Below are positions 52,914-61,867 of a DNA stretch of 64,000 bases, in pieces. The position numbers and the translations under genes are program-made. The notes below the pieces were generated by a model, which was given only the letters and a program-made list of their open reading frames with translations, was not told the DNA's origin and made no database searches. The stretch is from an uncultured Acidobacteriaceae bacterium (lineage in GTDB: Bacteria > Acidobacteriota > Terriglobia > Terriglobales > Acidobacteriaceae): contig CAIWFH010000011.1 of assembly GCA_903911925.1 (NCBI GenBank), forward strand, positions 53,741 through 117,740. Direction: 5' to 3'. How positions within the stretch are numbered: the stretch's first letter is position 1; the number at the start of each line of letters is the position of its first letter.

Positions 52914-53447
52914 ATGATTGAAGTGGATGACCTTCGTTATCCCATTGGCCGCTTTGCTCCTCCGGCTGCCACCGTGCCGGGCATTCGCGCCGCGCAGATA
53001 CAGACGCTGCGCCTGCTGCCCGAGCGACTGCGCGCGGCAGTGAACGGCCTCAGCGACGCACAACTCGACACGCCCTACCGCGAAGGCGGATGGACGGTGC
53101 GGCAAGTGGTGCATCACGTGGCCGACAGCCACTCGGTCTGCCTGATGCGCTTCAAACTGGCGCTCACCGAGGAGTGGCCTAACATCAATCCCTACGACGA
53201 AGCGGCCTGGGCCAACCTGGCCGACAGCCGACTGCTGCCAGTCGATGTCTCGCTCGAACTGCTTGAGGCGCTGCACACGCGCTGGGTGGCGCTGCTGGAG
53301 TCGCTGACCGAAGAGGACTTCCAAAGAGGCTTCAACCACCCCGAAAGAGGCCGGTTGAACCTGGCAACGACGCTGGCGATTTACGACTGGCACTCGCGGC
53401 ACCACACGGCGCACATCACCGGCCTGCGCAAGCGGCGGGGCTGGTAA
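52914..53447 (+). CDS. DinB/YfiT-like putative metal-dependent thiol transferase
   Basis: 177 residues. YPIGRFAPPAATVPGIRAAQIQTLRLLPERLRAAVNGLSDAQLDTPYREGGWTVRQVVHHVADSH is the standard opening of the YfiT/bacillithiol-transferase group, and WHSRHHTAHITGLRKRRGW ends it. The three metal His are in HHVADSH and the terminal HSRHHTAH motif. Relatives transfer bacillithiol or other thiols to electrophiles. It may be a detoxifying enzyme. It lies six bases before the next gene and so is probably cotranscribed with it. Confidence 0.86.
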   Translation: MIEVDDLRYPIGRFAPPAATVPGIRAAQIQTLRLLPERLRAAVNGLSDAQLDTPYREGGWTVRQVVHHVADSHSVCLMRFKLALTEEWPNINPYDEAAWANLADSRLLPVDVSLELLEALHTRWVALLESLTEEDFQRGFNHPERGRLNLATTLAIYDWHSRHHTAHITGLRKRRGW

Positions 53448-53453
53448 GGCCGC

Positions 53454-55046
53454 ATGAACGCCGGCGTGGAAGCTGCGTCCGCGGCCAAGCTGACCGAGAC
53501 GATTGAAGAGTATCTGGCCGACCATCCGGCAGCGGCGCTGCTTGAGGATGGCCGTGTGCTCTTTGATATGCGCAGCGCCCGCTACTCGGTGACCGAACAG
53601 CACGGCCGTTGCCTATTGCAGCTGTGGAGCGAGGAGCGCAACCTCATCCGGACGGTTGTCGAAGTGCAGCAACGCGCCGCCTGCCTGCGCCTGATGACGC
53701 GGCGCATGGGCGCGGCCAAGCCGCAGGCGCTGGAACTGGTGCCGACAAGCGACCGGCGCACTCCGACAGCGCGCGAGGCGGCGCGGCGCAACTACCAGCG
53801 GCTGCTTGAGCGTGTGCTGACGCGGGCCTTTATTGGGGCAAAGGTGGACGGGCTGCGCTCGGCGATGGACCTGGAACACAGCTTCGGCCCGGCGTATGTG
53901 CGCGGCCATCTGCTGCGCGGAACCGCTGCCGACGCGGTGATTGGCGTGAGCGAGGCGGAGTCCGGGGCCATAGCAGACGGGATTCTTACCCTGGGAATCT
54001 TGTGGCTGGATCATTGCAGGCAAAAGGGCGATGGGCGCAGGCATTTTGGCGGGCTCAAAGTGATCGTTCCCGCAGGGGCATGGCGAACAACGGCCGAGAG
54101 AATGGCGTGGCTGAATCATGCCGCCGCCGACTTCCAGCTCTACACGCTGGACGAGCGCAGCGAAGAACTCACAGTTGTCGATTTTCGTGATACGGGAAAC
54201 CTGGAGTCGCGGCTGGTTCACGCATTCTCTGCGGCGGCGGCCATTGAACGCTGTCAGGAGGGGATTGACCGGCTGCTGGCCCTGGTTCCCGCGGCGGCAA
54301 GGGAGCGGGTCGAAGTCCGTCCGAGTTCGTCAACCGAGGTTGGCCTGCTGCTGCATGGGCTTGAGTTTGCGCGTGTGCGGCAGGGGTTTGCGGCCAACTC
54401 ATTTGCGCGCGAGAACGAGCTAACCTTTGGCGCGGGAGCCAACGAGACGCCGCTCACCGCAGAGAACGAAGCGCCGTGCCGCGATCTGTTTGAGCGGCTC
54501 TTTTTGAGCCGGCACTCAGACGGCCTGCACACCGACCCGCTGTTCCGCATGCAGCCCGAGCGCTGGCTTGAAGCGCGGCTGCGCGACAGCATCACCGAAC
54601 TGTTGCCGGGACTGCGCGGCGAACTGCTCTACACGCAGGTTCCCGCTCTCTCGGTGGGCGACCGCGGGCTGCTAGACATGCTGACGCTCGACCGCAACGG
54701 GCGGCTGACGGTGATTGAACTGAAGGCCGACGAAGACCTGCATCTGCCCTTGCAGGCATTGGACTACTGGATTCGGGTGCGGGCCTTGAACGCCGATCGC
54801 CAGCCCGCGGCGGGCAACGAGGGCGGACGGCCTCTCTCGGCCTTTGAGCGGCAGGGCTACTTTCCCGGCACAGAGGTCGCGGCGCTGCCTCCGCGGTTGC
54901 TGCTTGCGGCTCCGGCACTGCGCATTCATCCCGCCAACGAGCCGGTGCTGCGCTACTTCTCTCCGCAGGTGGACTGGGAGCTGATCGCGCTCACCGAGCA
55001 TTGGCGGCGGGAGTTGAAGGTCGTGTTCCGCAAGCGGAATTCGTAA
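53454..55046 (+). CDS. Unknown protein with C-terminal PD-(D/E)XK nuclease signature
   Basis: 530 residues. The first 380 residues match no domain I know (RNYQRLLERVLTRAFIGAKVDGLRSAMDLEHSFGPAYVRGHLLRG is a notable stretch). The C-terminal part contains LLDMLTLDRNGRLTVIELKADEDLHLPLQALDYW, with Asp408, Glu422 and Lys424 in the D...ExK spacing of PD-(D/E)XK nucleases and a following Gln-containing helix. A DNA-repair or RNA-processing nuclease is plausible. It is immediately downstream of the DinB-like gene. Confidence 0.7.
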   Translation: MNAGVEAASAAKLTETIEEYLADHPAAALLEDGRVLFDMRSARYSVTEQHGRCLLQLWSEERNLIRTVVEVQQRAACLRLMTRRMGAAKPQALELVPTSDRRTPTAREAARRNYQRLLERVLTRAFIGAKVDGLRSAMDLEHSFGPAYVRGHLLRGTAADAVIGVSEAESGAIADGILTLGILWLDHCRQKGDGRRHFGGLKVIVPAGAWRTTAERMAWLNHAAADFQLYTLDERSEELTVVDFRDTGNLESRLVHAFSAAAAIERCQEGIDRLLALVPAAARERVEVRPSSSTEVGLLLHGLEFARVRQGFAANSFARENELTFGAGANETPLTAENEAPCRDLFERLFLSRHSDGLHTDPLFRMQPERWLEARLRDSITELLPGLRGELLYTQVPALSVGDRGLLDMLTLDRNGRLTVIELKADEDLHLPLQALDYWIRVRALNADRQPAAGNEGGRPLSAFERQGYFPGTEVAALPPRLLLAAPALRIHPANEPVLRYFSPQVDWELIALTEHWRRELKVVFRKRNS

Positions 55047-55165
55047 CCGCAGTTAGACGTAGCGCGTGAGAATTGACCCGCGCTCCATGCAGCGCATAGT
55101 CTGAGGTGTCATTGCGAAGCCTGCTGGAACTCCCCTCCTGATTGGCCGCGGTTGGAGGATGCACG

Positions 55166-56293
55166 ATGCATTTTGGCTTGAGAGGCGTCAACGGCCTGAT
55201 CTTGGCGGCGGGTTTGGCGATTGCAGCTGGTACGGCGTTGTTGGCGCAAACAGCGCCTGAGATGGGATGGCTGCCAAACCATCCAGCCACGCGCGCCGAA
55301 GACTATGCCGGTGCAGCGGCTTGCGGATCCTGTCACCCTGCACAATCAAAGCGACAAGCGGCTTCAGAGATGGGTATGTCGATCACGCGGCCGGCAGAGG
55401 CACGGGTGCTTGCCGAGCATCCCGCAATGAGTTTTGAGCGCGGCAAGTATACCTATACGCTGCGCAAAGATGCCGGGCAGGTGACCTTTACCGCATCAGA
55501 CGGGCACGACACGATTACCGAGCCGGTCTACGCTGTGGTGGGACCGGGGAGCGTGTTTCAGGCCTACTTGATTCAACACAAGGGCGAGTTTCATCGCGCC
55601 CCCGTGGACTTTTTTACTGCGCTGGGAAAGCTGGGGCCTGATCCGGATGCCGATGCCGCGATGCCGGCCACGCTTGAAACAGCGCTGGGCAAGCACCTGA
55701 GCGCGGACGATGTGCGCGGCTGCTTCAGTTGCCATAGTCCGGCGACGGTGATCGGCGACAAGTTCGACATTGCCGGCAGAACACCGGGAATTGGCTGCGA
55801 GGTCTGTCATGGGCCGGGAGCGAAACACGTCGCGGCGATGCATGCGGGCAAAAAGCAGGATGCTGCAATCTTCAATCCTGCGCACATGGCGCCAGGGCTG
55901 CAGTCGGATTTTTGCGACCAGTGCCACGAGTCGGCCGCCAAGATGAAAGCGGAGAGCCCGCACGGCGTGCGCAGCGTGGTTTCGCCCGCCTATCGGCTTC
56001 AGGCGAGCCGCTGCTTTCTCGCGTCTGACAAGCGCTCAAGCTGCTCGGCCTGCCATGACCCGCATGCCCCGATGGAACTGAAGAGCGTGGCATATGACAC
56101 AAAGTGCCTGGCGTGCCACACGGTGCGCGGCGGCGCGGCGGCCAGGGCCGATCAGGCAGGCAAGTCCTGCCCGGTGGGGACAAGTGATTGCGCCGGCTGC
56201 CACATGCCCAAGGTGACGGTCCCGAATTTGGCCGTGCTTTTTACCGATCACCGCATCCGAATCGCGGCGGCGGGCGCGCCGTTTCCGGAATAG
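55166..56293 (+). CDS. Periplasmic multihaem c-type cytochrome (seven CXXCH)
   Basis: 375 residues from the ATG at 55166 (GGAGGA seven bases upstream). A signal peptide (LILAAGLAIAAGTALLA) leads to seven haem sites: CGSCH, CFSCH, CEVCH, CDQCH, CSACH, CLACH and CAGCH. The GPGAKHVAAMH region and repeated His spacing suggest bis-His haems, and FNPAHMAPGLQSDFCDQCH is in the family of doubled-CXXCH cytochromes. It should carry electrons in the periplasm; no terminal reductase gene is nearby. Maturation genes are not in the window. Confidence 0.92.
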   Translation: MHFGLRGVNGLILAAGLAIAAGTALLAQTAPEMGWLPNHPATRAEDYAGAAACGSCHPAQSKRQAASEMGMSITRPAEARVLAEHPAMSFERGKYTYTLRKDAGQVTFTASDGHDTITEPVYAVVGPGSVFQAYLIQHKGEFHRAPVDFFTALGKLGPDPDADAAMPATLETALGKHLSADDVRGCFSCHSPATVIGDKFDIAGRTPGIGCEVCHGPGAKHVAAMHAGKKQDAAIFNPAHMAPGLQSDFCDQCHESAAKMKAESPHGVRSVVSPAYRLQASRCFLASDKRSSCSACHDPHAPMELKSVAYDTKCLACHTVRGGAAARADQAGKSCPVGTSDCAGCHMPKVTVPNLAVLFTDHRIRIAAAGAPFPE

Positions 56294-56522
56294 AGCGAAC
56301 CTTAAAGCAACTCAAATCTACGCGCCGGTTGGAACGGCTTCCAACCGGCTTCGGCGTTCTCGGCATCCAACCCTGAGGGCTGTCTATCGTTGTGTACGGC
56401 CGAACAGACGGCAGTTCGAGACAATCAACAATCAAAAGCCATTCGCATTTCCCCCCTTCGCGCAAGGGTGCGATGGGCTGCGAATTCCCTTGAGGTCATT
56501 TTCATTCCGCAGGAGATGTCTG

Positions 56523-57764
56523 ATGTTTGCAAAGCTGAATCCCAACCGCTCCCCCATTTGTGCGTTCCCGCTCTTCCGGTCAACCGTAATCCAGGCTCGA
56601 CCATTCCATGCTGCCTTCTTGGCGATCCTGTCTGTCCTCGCGGTGGGATCCGCGCGGCCTGCGCACGCCGCTTCCCCACCAGAGACGAAAGGTGAAACTC
56701 CAGACGTCATCGTGTTTACCAACGGAGACCAGTTGACGGGCAAGTTCCTGCGTTCAGCGGGCGGGAAGGCTGTCTTTCACAGCGATAACGCCGGGGATGT
56801 GACGGTAAGTTGGGACAAGGTCAAGGAGATTCACTCCGCCTCGAAGTTTGTGGTGCTTGAAAAGGGCTACCAGCCGGGCAGCAAGGCTCTGCCCACGCAC
56901 CTGCCGGAGGGCAGCCTTGCAGTGAAGAACAACCAGATTGAGTTGACGCCCAAAGAAGGCGCCGCTCCGGAGCTCATTCCTCTCAAGGGCGTGGAGTACG
57001 TGATCGACGCGCCGACCTTCGAGCGGGCGCTGCGCCGCGAGCCGGGGTTCTTCTCGGGATGGACGGGAAGCGCGACCGGCGGCGCGACGGTTGTGCAAGC
57101 GACGCAGAATACGCTCACTTTGAACACCAGTGTCGCGCTGGTGCGCGTTGAACCAATCGTTGGCTGGCTTACTCCCCATGACCGCACCTTGTTGGGTTTC
57201 CAGAGTTCCTACGGAAAGATCACCGAGCCGGGCACTCCGACAGAAAAGACGTCAATCTACCACCTAGGCGGGGAGCGGGACGAGTACTTCTCACCCAGGT
57301 TCTATGCGCTGGCCCAGGTGGCGTTCGATCACAACTTCTCGCAGAGTCTGGATCTGCAGCAGATTTACGGCGGCGGCGTGGGCCGTACTCTAATCGGCCA
57401 GGACAAGCAAACCCTCGACGTGAAAGGGACCGCGCAGTTTGAACGCCAGAGCTTTCTGAATGCTGCCCTGGGATCGGACAAGAGCCTTTTCGGGTCAACG
57501 TTCGCGGCCAATTACGTACGCAAGTTGCCCAAAGGCATGACTTTCAACCAGCAGATTTTCTACATCCCGGCATGGAGCGACATGCATGCCTATTCCGTAG
57601 GCGAGACCAATGCGCTGCTGTTGCCGGTGTACAAGCGGCTGGGCTTTTCAGTGGGAACAGTCGACAGCTACCTGAACGACCCCGCGGTGACCGTGCCGCC
57701 GACCAAAGGGAATTCGTTCCAGTTCAATGTGGGCGTCAGCTATTCGCTTCCCGCACCGCACTAG
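56523..57764 (+). CDS. YdiY/DUF481-type outer-membrane beta-barrel protein
   Basis: 413 residues from the ATG at 56523, after AGGAGA. The signal peptide is AAFLAILSVLAVGSARPAHA. An N-terminal part (DVIVFTNGDQLTGKFLRSAGGKAVFHSDNAGDVTVSWDKVKEIHSASKFVV) resembles the SH3-like module found before DUF481. The C-terminal 230 residues alternate strands (TLNTSVALVRVEPIVGWL ... FQFNVGVSYSLPAPH) ending in aromatic/His, like an outer-membrane barrel. Function is unknown; homologues are often induced by salt or acid. A 230-bp gap separates it from the cytochrome gene. Confidence 0.82.
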   Translation: MFAKLNPNRSPICAFPLFRSTVIQARPFHAAFLAILSVLAVGSARPAHAASPPETKGETPDVIVFTNGDQLTGKFLRSAGGKAVFHSDNAGDVTVSWDKVKEIHSASKFVVLEKGYQPGSKALPTHLPEGSLAVKNNQIELTPKEGAAPELIPLKGVEYVIDAPTFERALRREPGFFSGWTGSATGGATVVQATQNTLTLNTSVALVRVEPIVGWLTPHDRTLLGFQSSYGKITEPGTPTEKTSIYHLGGERDEYFSPRFYALAQVAFDHNFSQSLDLQQIYGGGVGRTLIGQDKQTLDVKGTAQFERQSFLNAALGSDKSLFGSTFAANYVRKLPKGMTFNQQIFYIPAWSDMHAYSVGETNALLLPVYKRLGFSVGTVDSYLNDPAVTVPPTKGNSFQFNVGVSYSLPAPH

Positions 57765-57926
57765 GAGCTATCGAGCTCTGTTCGCATCGGTGTGAGACGT
57801 TCGTATTGAAAAGCCGCAGGTTAGCGCCGCTTCGCGGCATAGCGAGTCAGCTAGTCAGCGCAAAAACCCAGTCGCCACTTGGGCGCTAAAGGCTTGCCCC
57901 TTCAAAGGTGGTTTATGGGATAGCCT

Positions 57927-58973
57927 CTAGGCCGCACATTCCTTCAAGTCGCGCAGCAGATCGTCAACGCGGCTGAGATCCGTGTCCCATGAAAACATGA
58001 AGCGGGCGGCGCCGCCGATGAAGGTGTAGAACTTCCAGCCGCGCGCCCGCAGCCGCTCCAGGATGTCGTTGGCGGCTTCAAGGAAGACAGTATTAGCATC
58101 CGCCGGCGAGGCGATGGTGATGTTGGGAATGCCTGCCACCTTCTCAGAAAAGTAGCGGGCGCACTTGTTGGCGTGCTCGGCATTGGCCAGCCACGCTCCG
58201 CTTTCAAGCATGCCCACCCAGGGCGCGGCGAGAAAGCGCATCTTCGACGCCAGTTGCCCGGCCTGCTTGCAGCGGTAGTCGAAGTCGATGGCCAAAGCCT
58301 TGTCAAAGAAGAGCACGGCTTCGCCCACGGCCATTCCATTTTTGGTGCCGCCGAAGCAGAGCACGTCTACGCCGCTCTTCCACGCCAACTCCGCGGGAGA
58401 ACATCGCAGGCTGGCGCAGGCGTTGGCAAAGCGGGCTCCATCCATGTGCAGCAAAAGGCCGTGCGCCTTGCACGCAGCGCTGATGGCCCGAATCTCTTCC
58501 AGTGAATACAGGCGACCCGTCTCTGTGGGCTGGGTAATGGTAACGACGCGCGGCTTGGGAAAGTGAATGTCTTGCCGCCGCGTGGCGAGCTCAGGAATGG
58601 AGGCGGGCATCAGCTTGCCATTAACACCCTGGGCCACCAGCAGCTTTGAACCGTTGGAGAAGAACTCCGGCGCGCCGCACTCGTCGGTTTCAACGTGAGC
58701 CTGGTCGCAGCAGATTACGCCGTGATAGGACTGGCAAAGCGAGGCCAGCGCCAGCGAGTTTGCCGCGGTGCCGTTGAAAACAAAGAAGACTTCGCACTCC
58801 GTTTCAAATAGCTCGCGGAAGGCGTTCGAAGCTTGCGCGGTCCAGGGGTCGTCGCCGTACGAAGTTGCGCTGCCGCGATTCGCGCTCTCCATGGCCTGCC
58901 AGGCTTCAGGGCAGATGCCGGAGTAGTTGTCGCTTGCAAACTGTTGAACAATGTCGTTGTTGTCAATATCCAT
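57927..58973 (-). CDS. ltaE: Low-specificity threonine aldolase (beta-eliminating-lyase fold)
   Basis: 348 residues from the ATG at 58971-58973. FASDNYSGICPEAWQAMESAN, FVFNGTAANSLALASL, HVETDECGAPEFF, LLLHMDGARFANACASL and the PLP-lysine motif VLCFGGTKNGMAVGEAVLFF are all present. The enzyme splits L-threonine and related beta-hydroxy amino acids to glycine and an aldehyde. A decayed palindrome lies just upstream. Confidence 0.9.
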   Translation of the reverse strand: MDIDNNDIVQQFASDNYSGICPEAWQAMESANRGSATSYGDDPWTAQASNAFRELFETECEVFFVFNGTAANSLALASLCQSYHGVICCDQAHVETDECGAPEFFSNGSKLLVAQGVNGKLMPASIPELATRRQDIHFPKPRVVTITQPTETGRLYSLEEIRAISAACKAHGLLLHMDGARFANACASLRCSPAELAWKSGVDVLCFGGTKNGMAVGEAVLFFDKALAIDFDYRCKQAGQLASKMRFLAAPWVGMLESGAWLANAEHANKCARYFSEKVAGIPNITIASPADANTVFLEAANDILERLRARGWKFYTFIGGAARFMFSWDTDLSRVDDLLRDLKECAA

Positions 58974-59011
58974 CGTGGTTTCGTCTCTATGCTCAGCATA
59001 TCGCGAAGCAG

Positions 59012-59043
59012 GGGTTCCGGGTCCCAAAGACCGGGACCCGGCA
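59012..59043. repeat. Short REP-like palindrome upstream of the aldolase gene
   Basis: CCGGGTCCC (59017-59025) and GGGACCCGG (59033-59041) pair perfectly with a 7-nt loop. It shares the GGTCCC/GGGACC core and is intergenic between two minus-strand genes. Confidence 0.7.
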
Positions 59044-59066
59044 GCGCAGGGACGAAACGGCCCAGC

Positions 59067-59828
59067 TCAGTGAATATCGGACATGGAGGCGTTAAGGCCC
59101 TGGAAGACCGCTTCGTACTTGCCGCTTTGGGAGGCAAACCGAAGGCCTTTTGCGTTCTCGACAATGATCTCTCCAGATGTGGGCTGCGACTTTAGAATTT
59201 CCATCACCTCGGCGATGAACTTGCTGAGCGGCATGGCGCGCGGATCGCTTGCGCCTCCCATCAGTTCCGTAGCCACGTACGGAGGAATCAGTTCAAACAC
59301 ATCGGTGGTGGTGCCCCTGAGTTGATAGCGAAGCGCCTTGGTATACGAGTGGATGGCCGCCTTGGTGGCGCAGTAGGTTGGCGTCAGCGCGAGGGGCACA
59401 AAGGCCAGGCCAGAGGAGACATTCATGATGGCCGAGCTGGCTTGCTTTTGCAGATGGGTCAGCAGCGCCGCTGTGAGCCGGATGGGGCCGAGGAGGTTTG
59501 TGGTGATCATGGCTTCGGCGTCGGTCAGGCCTTCTTGCTGGGCCAGCAGCTTTTCGGCGCGCATAATTCCGGCGTTGTTGATGAGCACGTTGAGCGAAGG
59601 AAATTCGCTGGCTGCGTGGGCCGCAAAAGAGCGGATAGCGGCGGGATCGTCGATATTCAACTGGAGCGATTTCATGCCGGGGTTGGCGGCAGTGACTTCA
59701 TCGAGCGTGTGTTTGCGGCGTCCCGCGATGACAACCTGGTTGCCGAGAGCGTGCAGAGCTTCAGCCAGTCCGCGACCGATACCCGAGCCGCCGCCGGTGA
59801 TAAGGATGGTGTTGCCGGTTAGATTCAT
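59067..59828 (-). CDS. Short-chain dehydrogenase/reductase, DltE-like
   Basis: 253 residues. TILITGGGSGIGRGLAEALHALGNQVVIAGR is the NAD(P) loop; NVLINNAGIM, AIMNVSSGLAFVPLALTPTYCATKAAIHSYTKALRYQL carries the Ser-Tyr-Lys triad (YCATK). The rest resembles DltE-type SDRs of unknown substrate. The Arg after the first fold unit favours NADPH. It is on the minus strand upstream of the aldolase. Confidence 0.9.
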   Translation of the reverse strand: MNLTGNTILITGGGSGIGRGLAEALHALGNQVVIAGRRKHTLDEVTAANPGMKSLQLNIDDPAAIRSFAAHAASEFPSLNVLINNAGIMRAEKLLAQQEGLTDAEAMITTNLLGPIRLTAALLTHLQKQASSAIMNVSSGLAFVPLALTPTYCATKAAIHSYTKALRYQLRGTTTDVFELIPPYVATELMGGASDPRAMPLSKFIAEVMEILKSQPTSGEIIVENAKGLRFASQSGKYEAVFQGLNASMSDIH

Positions 59829-59954
59829 GGGGTTCCAGACCTCCAGAAGGCATGATACAAGCCCGGAGTGAATGCTGGGTACTCAGAGGACGAAGCTGGA
59901 ATGCGGCTGGCGCGATGGCGCATCCCGTCAGCCTCGTCCCGAGGTTCCGATGCG

Positions 59955-61460
59955 CTACTTCCTTCCGTTGTCTTTGAAGTTCAGCGCAAAGTAGTAGTAC
60001 GTATACGAGTGGCTGGTTGTCACATTGGTCAGGAACTGGCCGCCTCCGAAGTAGGCAATGCCGCCGCCCAGGTTGAAGTGCTTATTGAACTCATACCATG
60101 AGTAGCTGTCGACCTCCGCGCCCAGATGGCGGCCGTGGTCGGTTTTGTTGGTCACGATGGCGCCGCCCGAGGTGTTGTAGATCGAGTCCAGCGCATCGGC
60201 CGCCCAATCGTCCAACCCCTGCACCGTAAAACTGAGCCGCCGACGGGGCTCGATTGTGACTCCAGCCCGAACCGACTCAATGTTCTGCCAGCCGAACAGG
60301 TCGCTGATTCCAAGGCGGTCGTGGGCTGTGGGGTAGATGGTGTCGAATGTGGTGTGCGTTGCGTTGTGCGCTGGATTGCTGTTGCCCGTGGCGTAGTCGT
60401 ACTGGGTAAAGACCCGCGGCTTTGTAACGGCATGGAGGAACTGGTATGCCGCGCCAACCTGCGATGCCGAAGCTCGAATTGACTGCGGCCCCACCGTGCC
60501 GGTTTCGATGATAACCTCGCCGCCATAATCGAACTCCGCGTGGGATTGCGCCTTGAAGCGCACGCCAAGAACCTTCTCGTTTTCCTTGCCGGTGGTCTTG
60601 GCCACGGCCGGTTCCACAACCTCCGCCGGTTGCACGCGCCACAGGAAGAAGGGCTCAAGGTTCGAGTTCTTTCCAAGAACGTCATCGATGCGGCCGTAGG
60701 CGCCGTAGATGTTGTTGCCCTCCTGATGCGGGCTCACGCCATAGGCCTGCGGCACCACAGCCGACGCGGCGAAGATCCCCAGGTGTTCGCGTTTCGCATT
60801 CAGGTTCAGCACCGCCGCATCGTAAGAGCGGGCCTGGTTGCGCCACTCTGAGTTGGCGATGATGGTGTTGTTGTAGTTGATCAACTGCCGGCCCACGCGC
60901 AGGCTAAACCAGTGCTTCTCTGGCGCTCCGATCTCGATATATGCCTTCTTCAGATCCCAGCGAACCGTGTTGGGCGGGCCGATGGGCGGGTTTTGGAAGC
61001 CCGAACGGGAGTCCTGTACCTGCGCCGTAACCCGGAACCAGCTGGGAGTATGCAGGTCCACCTGGAACCGGAAGCGGCTCAGGATGTAAGAATCATCGAC
61101 ATTCGCTTTGAGATTTGAATTGCTGTACCCCTCGTACCGGAACCGCTCCTCGGCCTGCAGACGAATCCACCTGGGCAGCTTCTGGTCAAGATCGGTCATC
61201 GGGGCAAAGTCGTGAAAATCGTAGGGCGCCGGGTTGCCGGTGGTCCGCCAGGCCGCGCCGTTCAGAAAACTCAACGGGTTCGCCTCCGGCCCGGTGAGGT
61301 ATGCGCCATTGAACGCGGACGCTGCGTTTTGCGTGGTGATGTCGTCCTGCGCGGCCAGGGGCCGGCCGGCCGCCAAGGCAAACAAAAAAAGCACAATCGT
61401 AATGATTAGCTGCAGCCTGCGCGGAGATGCGGACGGCGAAACATAAAGGGCATATTGCAC
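59955..61460 (-). CDS. Alginate-export-type outer-membrane porin
   Basis: About 501 residues from a GTG at 61458-61460; a longer TTG start at 61565 keeps the frame but runs through duplicated leader DNA. Signal region LIITIVLFLFALAAGRPLAAQDD. The barrel has PRWIRLQAEERFRYEGYSNSNLKANVDDSYILSRFRFQVDLHTPSWFRVTAQVQDSRSGF, KKAYIEIGAPEKHWFSLRVGRQLINYNNTI and a final strand ending HSYTYYYFALNFKDNGRK. This matches the AlgE-like family used for many sugar and organic-acid porins, so alginate itself is not implied. The start remains uncertain. Confidence 0.85.
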   Translation of the reverse strand: MQYALYVSPSASPRRLQLIITIVLFLFALAAGRPLAAQDDITTQNAASAFNGAYLTGPEANPLSFLNGAAWRTTGNPAPYDFHDFAPMTDLDQKLPRWIRLQAEERFRYEGYSNSNLKANVDDSYILSRFRFQVDLHTPSWFRVTAQVQDSRSGFQNPPIGPPNTVRWDLKKAYIEIGAPEKHWFSLRVGRQLINYNNTIIANSEWRNQARSYDAAVLNLNAKREHLGIFAASAVVPQAYGVSPHQEGNNIYGAYGRIDDVLGKNSNLEPFFLWRVQPAEVVEPAVAKTTGKENEKVLGVRFKAQSHAEFDYGGEVIIETGTVGPQSIRASASQVGAAYQFLHAVTKPRVFTQYDYATGNSNPAHNATHTTFDTIYPTAHDRLGISDLFGWQNIESVRAGVTIEPRRRLSFTVQGLDDWAADALDSIYNTSGGAIVTNKTDHGRHLGAEVDSYSWYEFNKHFNLGGGIAYFGGGQFLTNVTTSHSYTYYYFALNFKDNGRK

Positions 61461-61740
61461 TTTGAACACTCCTGGGAATTTTGGGGAAGCTGTGGATGGG
61501 GCGGGCCTTACGTCCCGGACCCAAGTATGGCGGCACAGTTCTATCGACAGGAGCGGCGACAACAAGCAATGAGCGGCACGCGCCGCGGAGAAGCAGACAG
61601 GACAGCATAAAGGGCTTTTTGCACTTTGAATCCTTTTGGGATTTAGGGAAGCTGGATGGGTTGGGACCCTGGGCCCCTGGCCCGCTTGGGCAGCAAAACT
61701 TTATCGACAGGTGGGAGGACAACAAGTCATATCAATATTC
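61415..61740. repeat. Diverged tandem duplication of the porin 5' region
   Basis: About 160-bp units at 61415-61573 and 61574-61740 share landmarks in the same order: CATAAAGGGC, TTGCACTTTGAA, TGGGA-TTT-GGGAAGCT, GGATGGG, TATCGACAGG and GACAACAAG. The outer copy encodes a ghost of the porin leader, KKPFMLSCLLLRGACRSLLVV, in an open minus-strand frame. The duplication places an old start region upstream of the present one. Confidence 0.65.
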
Positions 61741-61867
61741 ATCGCCAATATAGCATTCGATCCTGAAAAAGTCGATATCGGCGGGCAAGCAGGGACGGCT
61801 TTGAAGCGGGCGACCCGGAGTGTGGCCGTCGCGTGCTCTGACACAAGGCGGATTTTTGAATCGCGCT

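Noticed and set aside
7593..59041. Repeated palindromes as a CRISPR array
   Set aside because: Copies are kilobases apart, of variable sequence and orientation, without regular spacers or cas genes.
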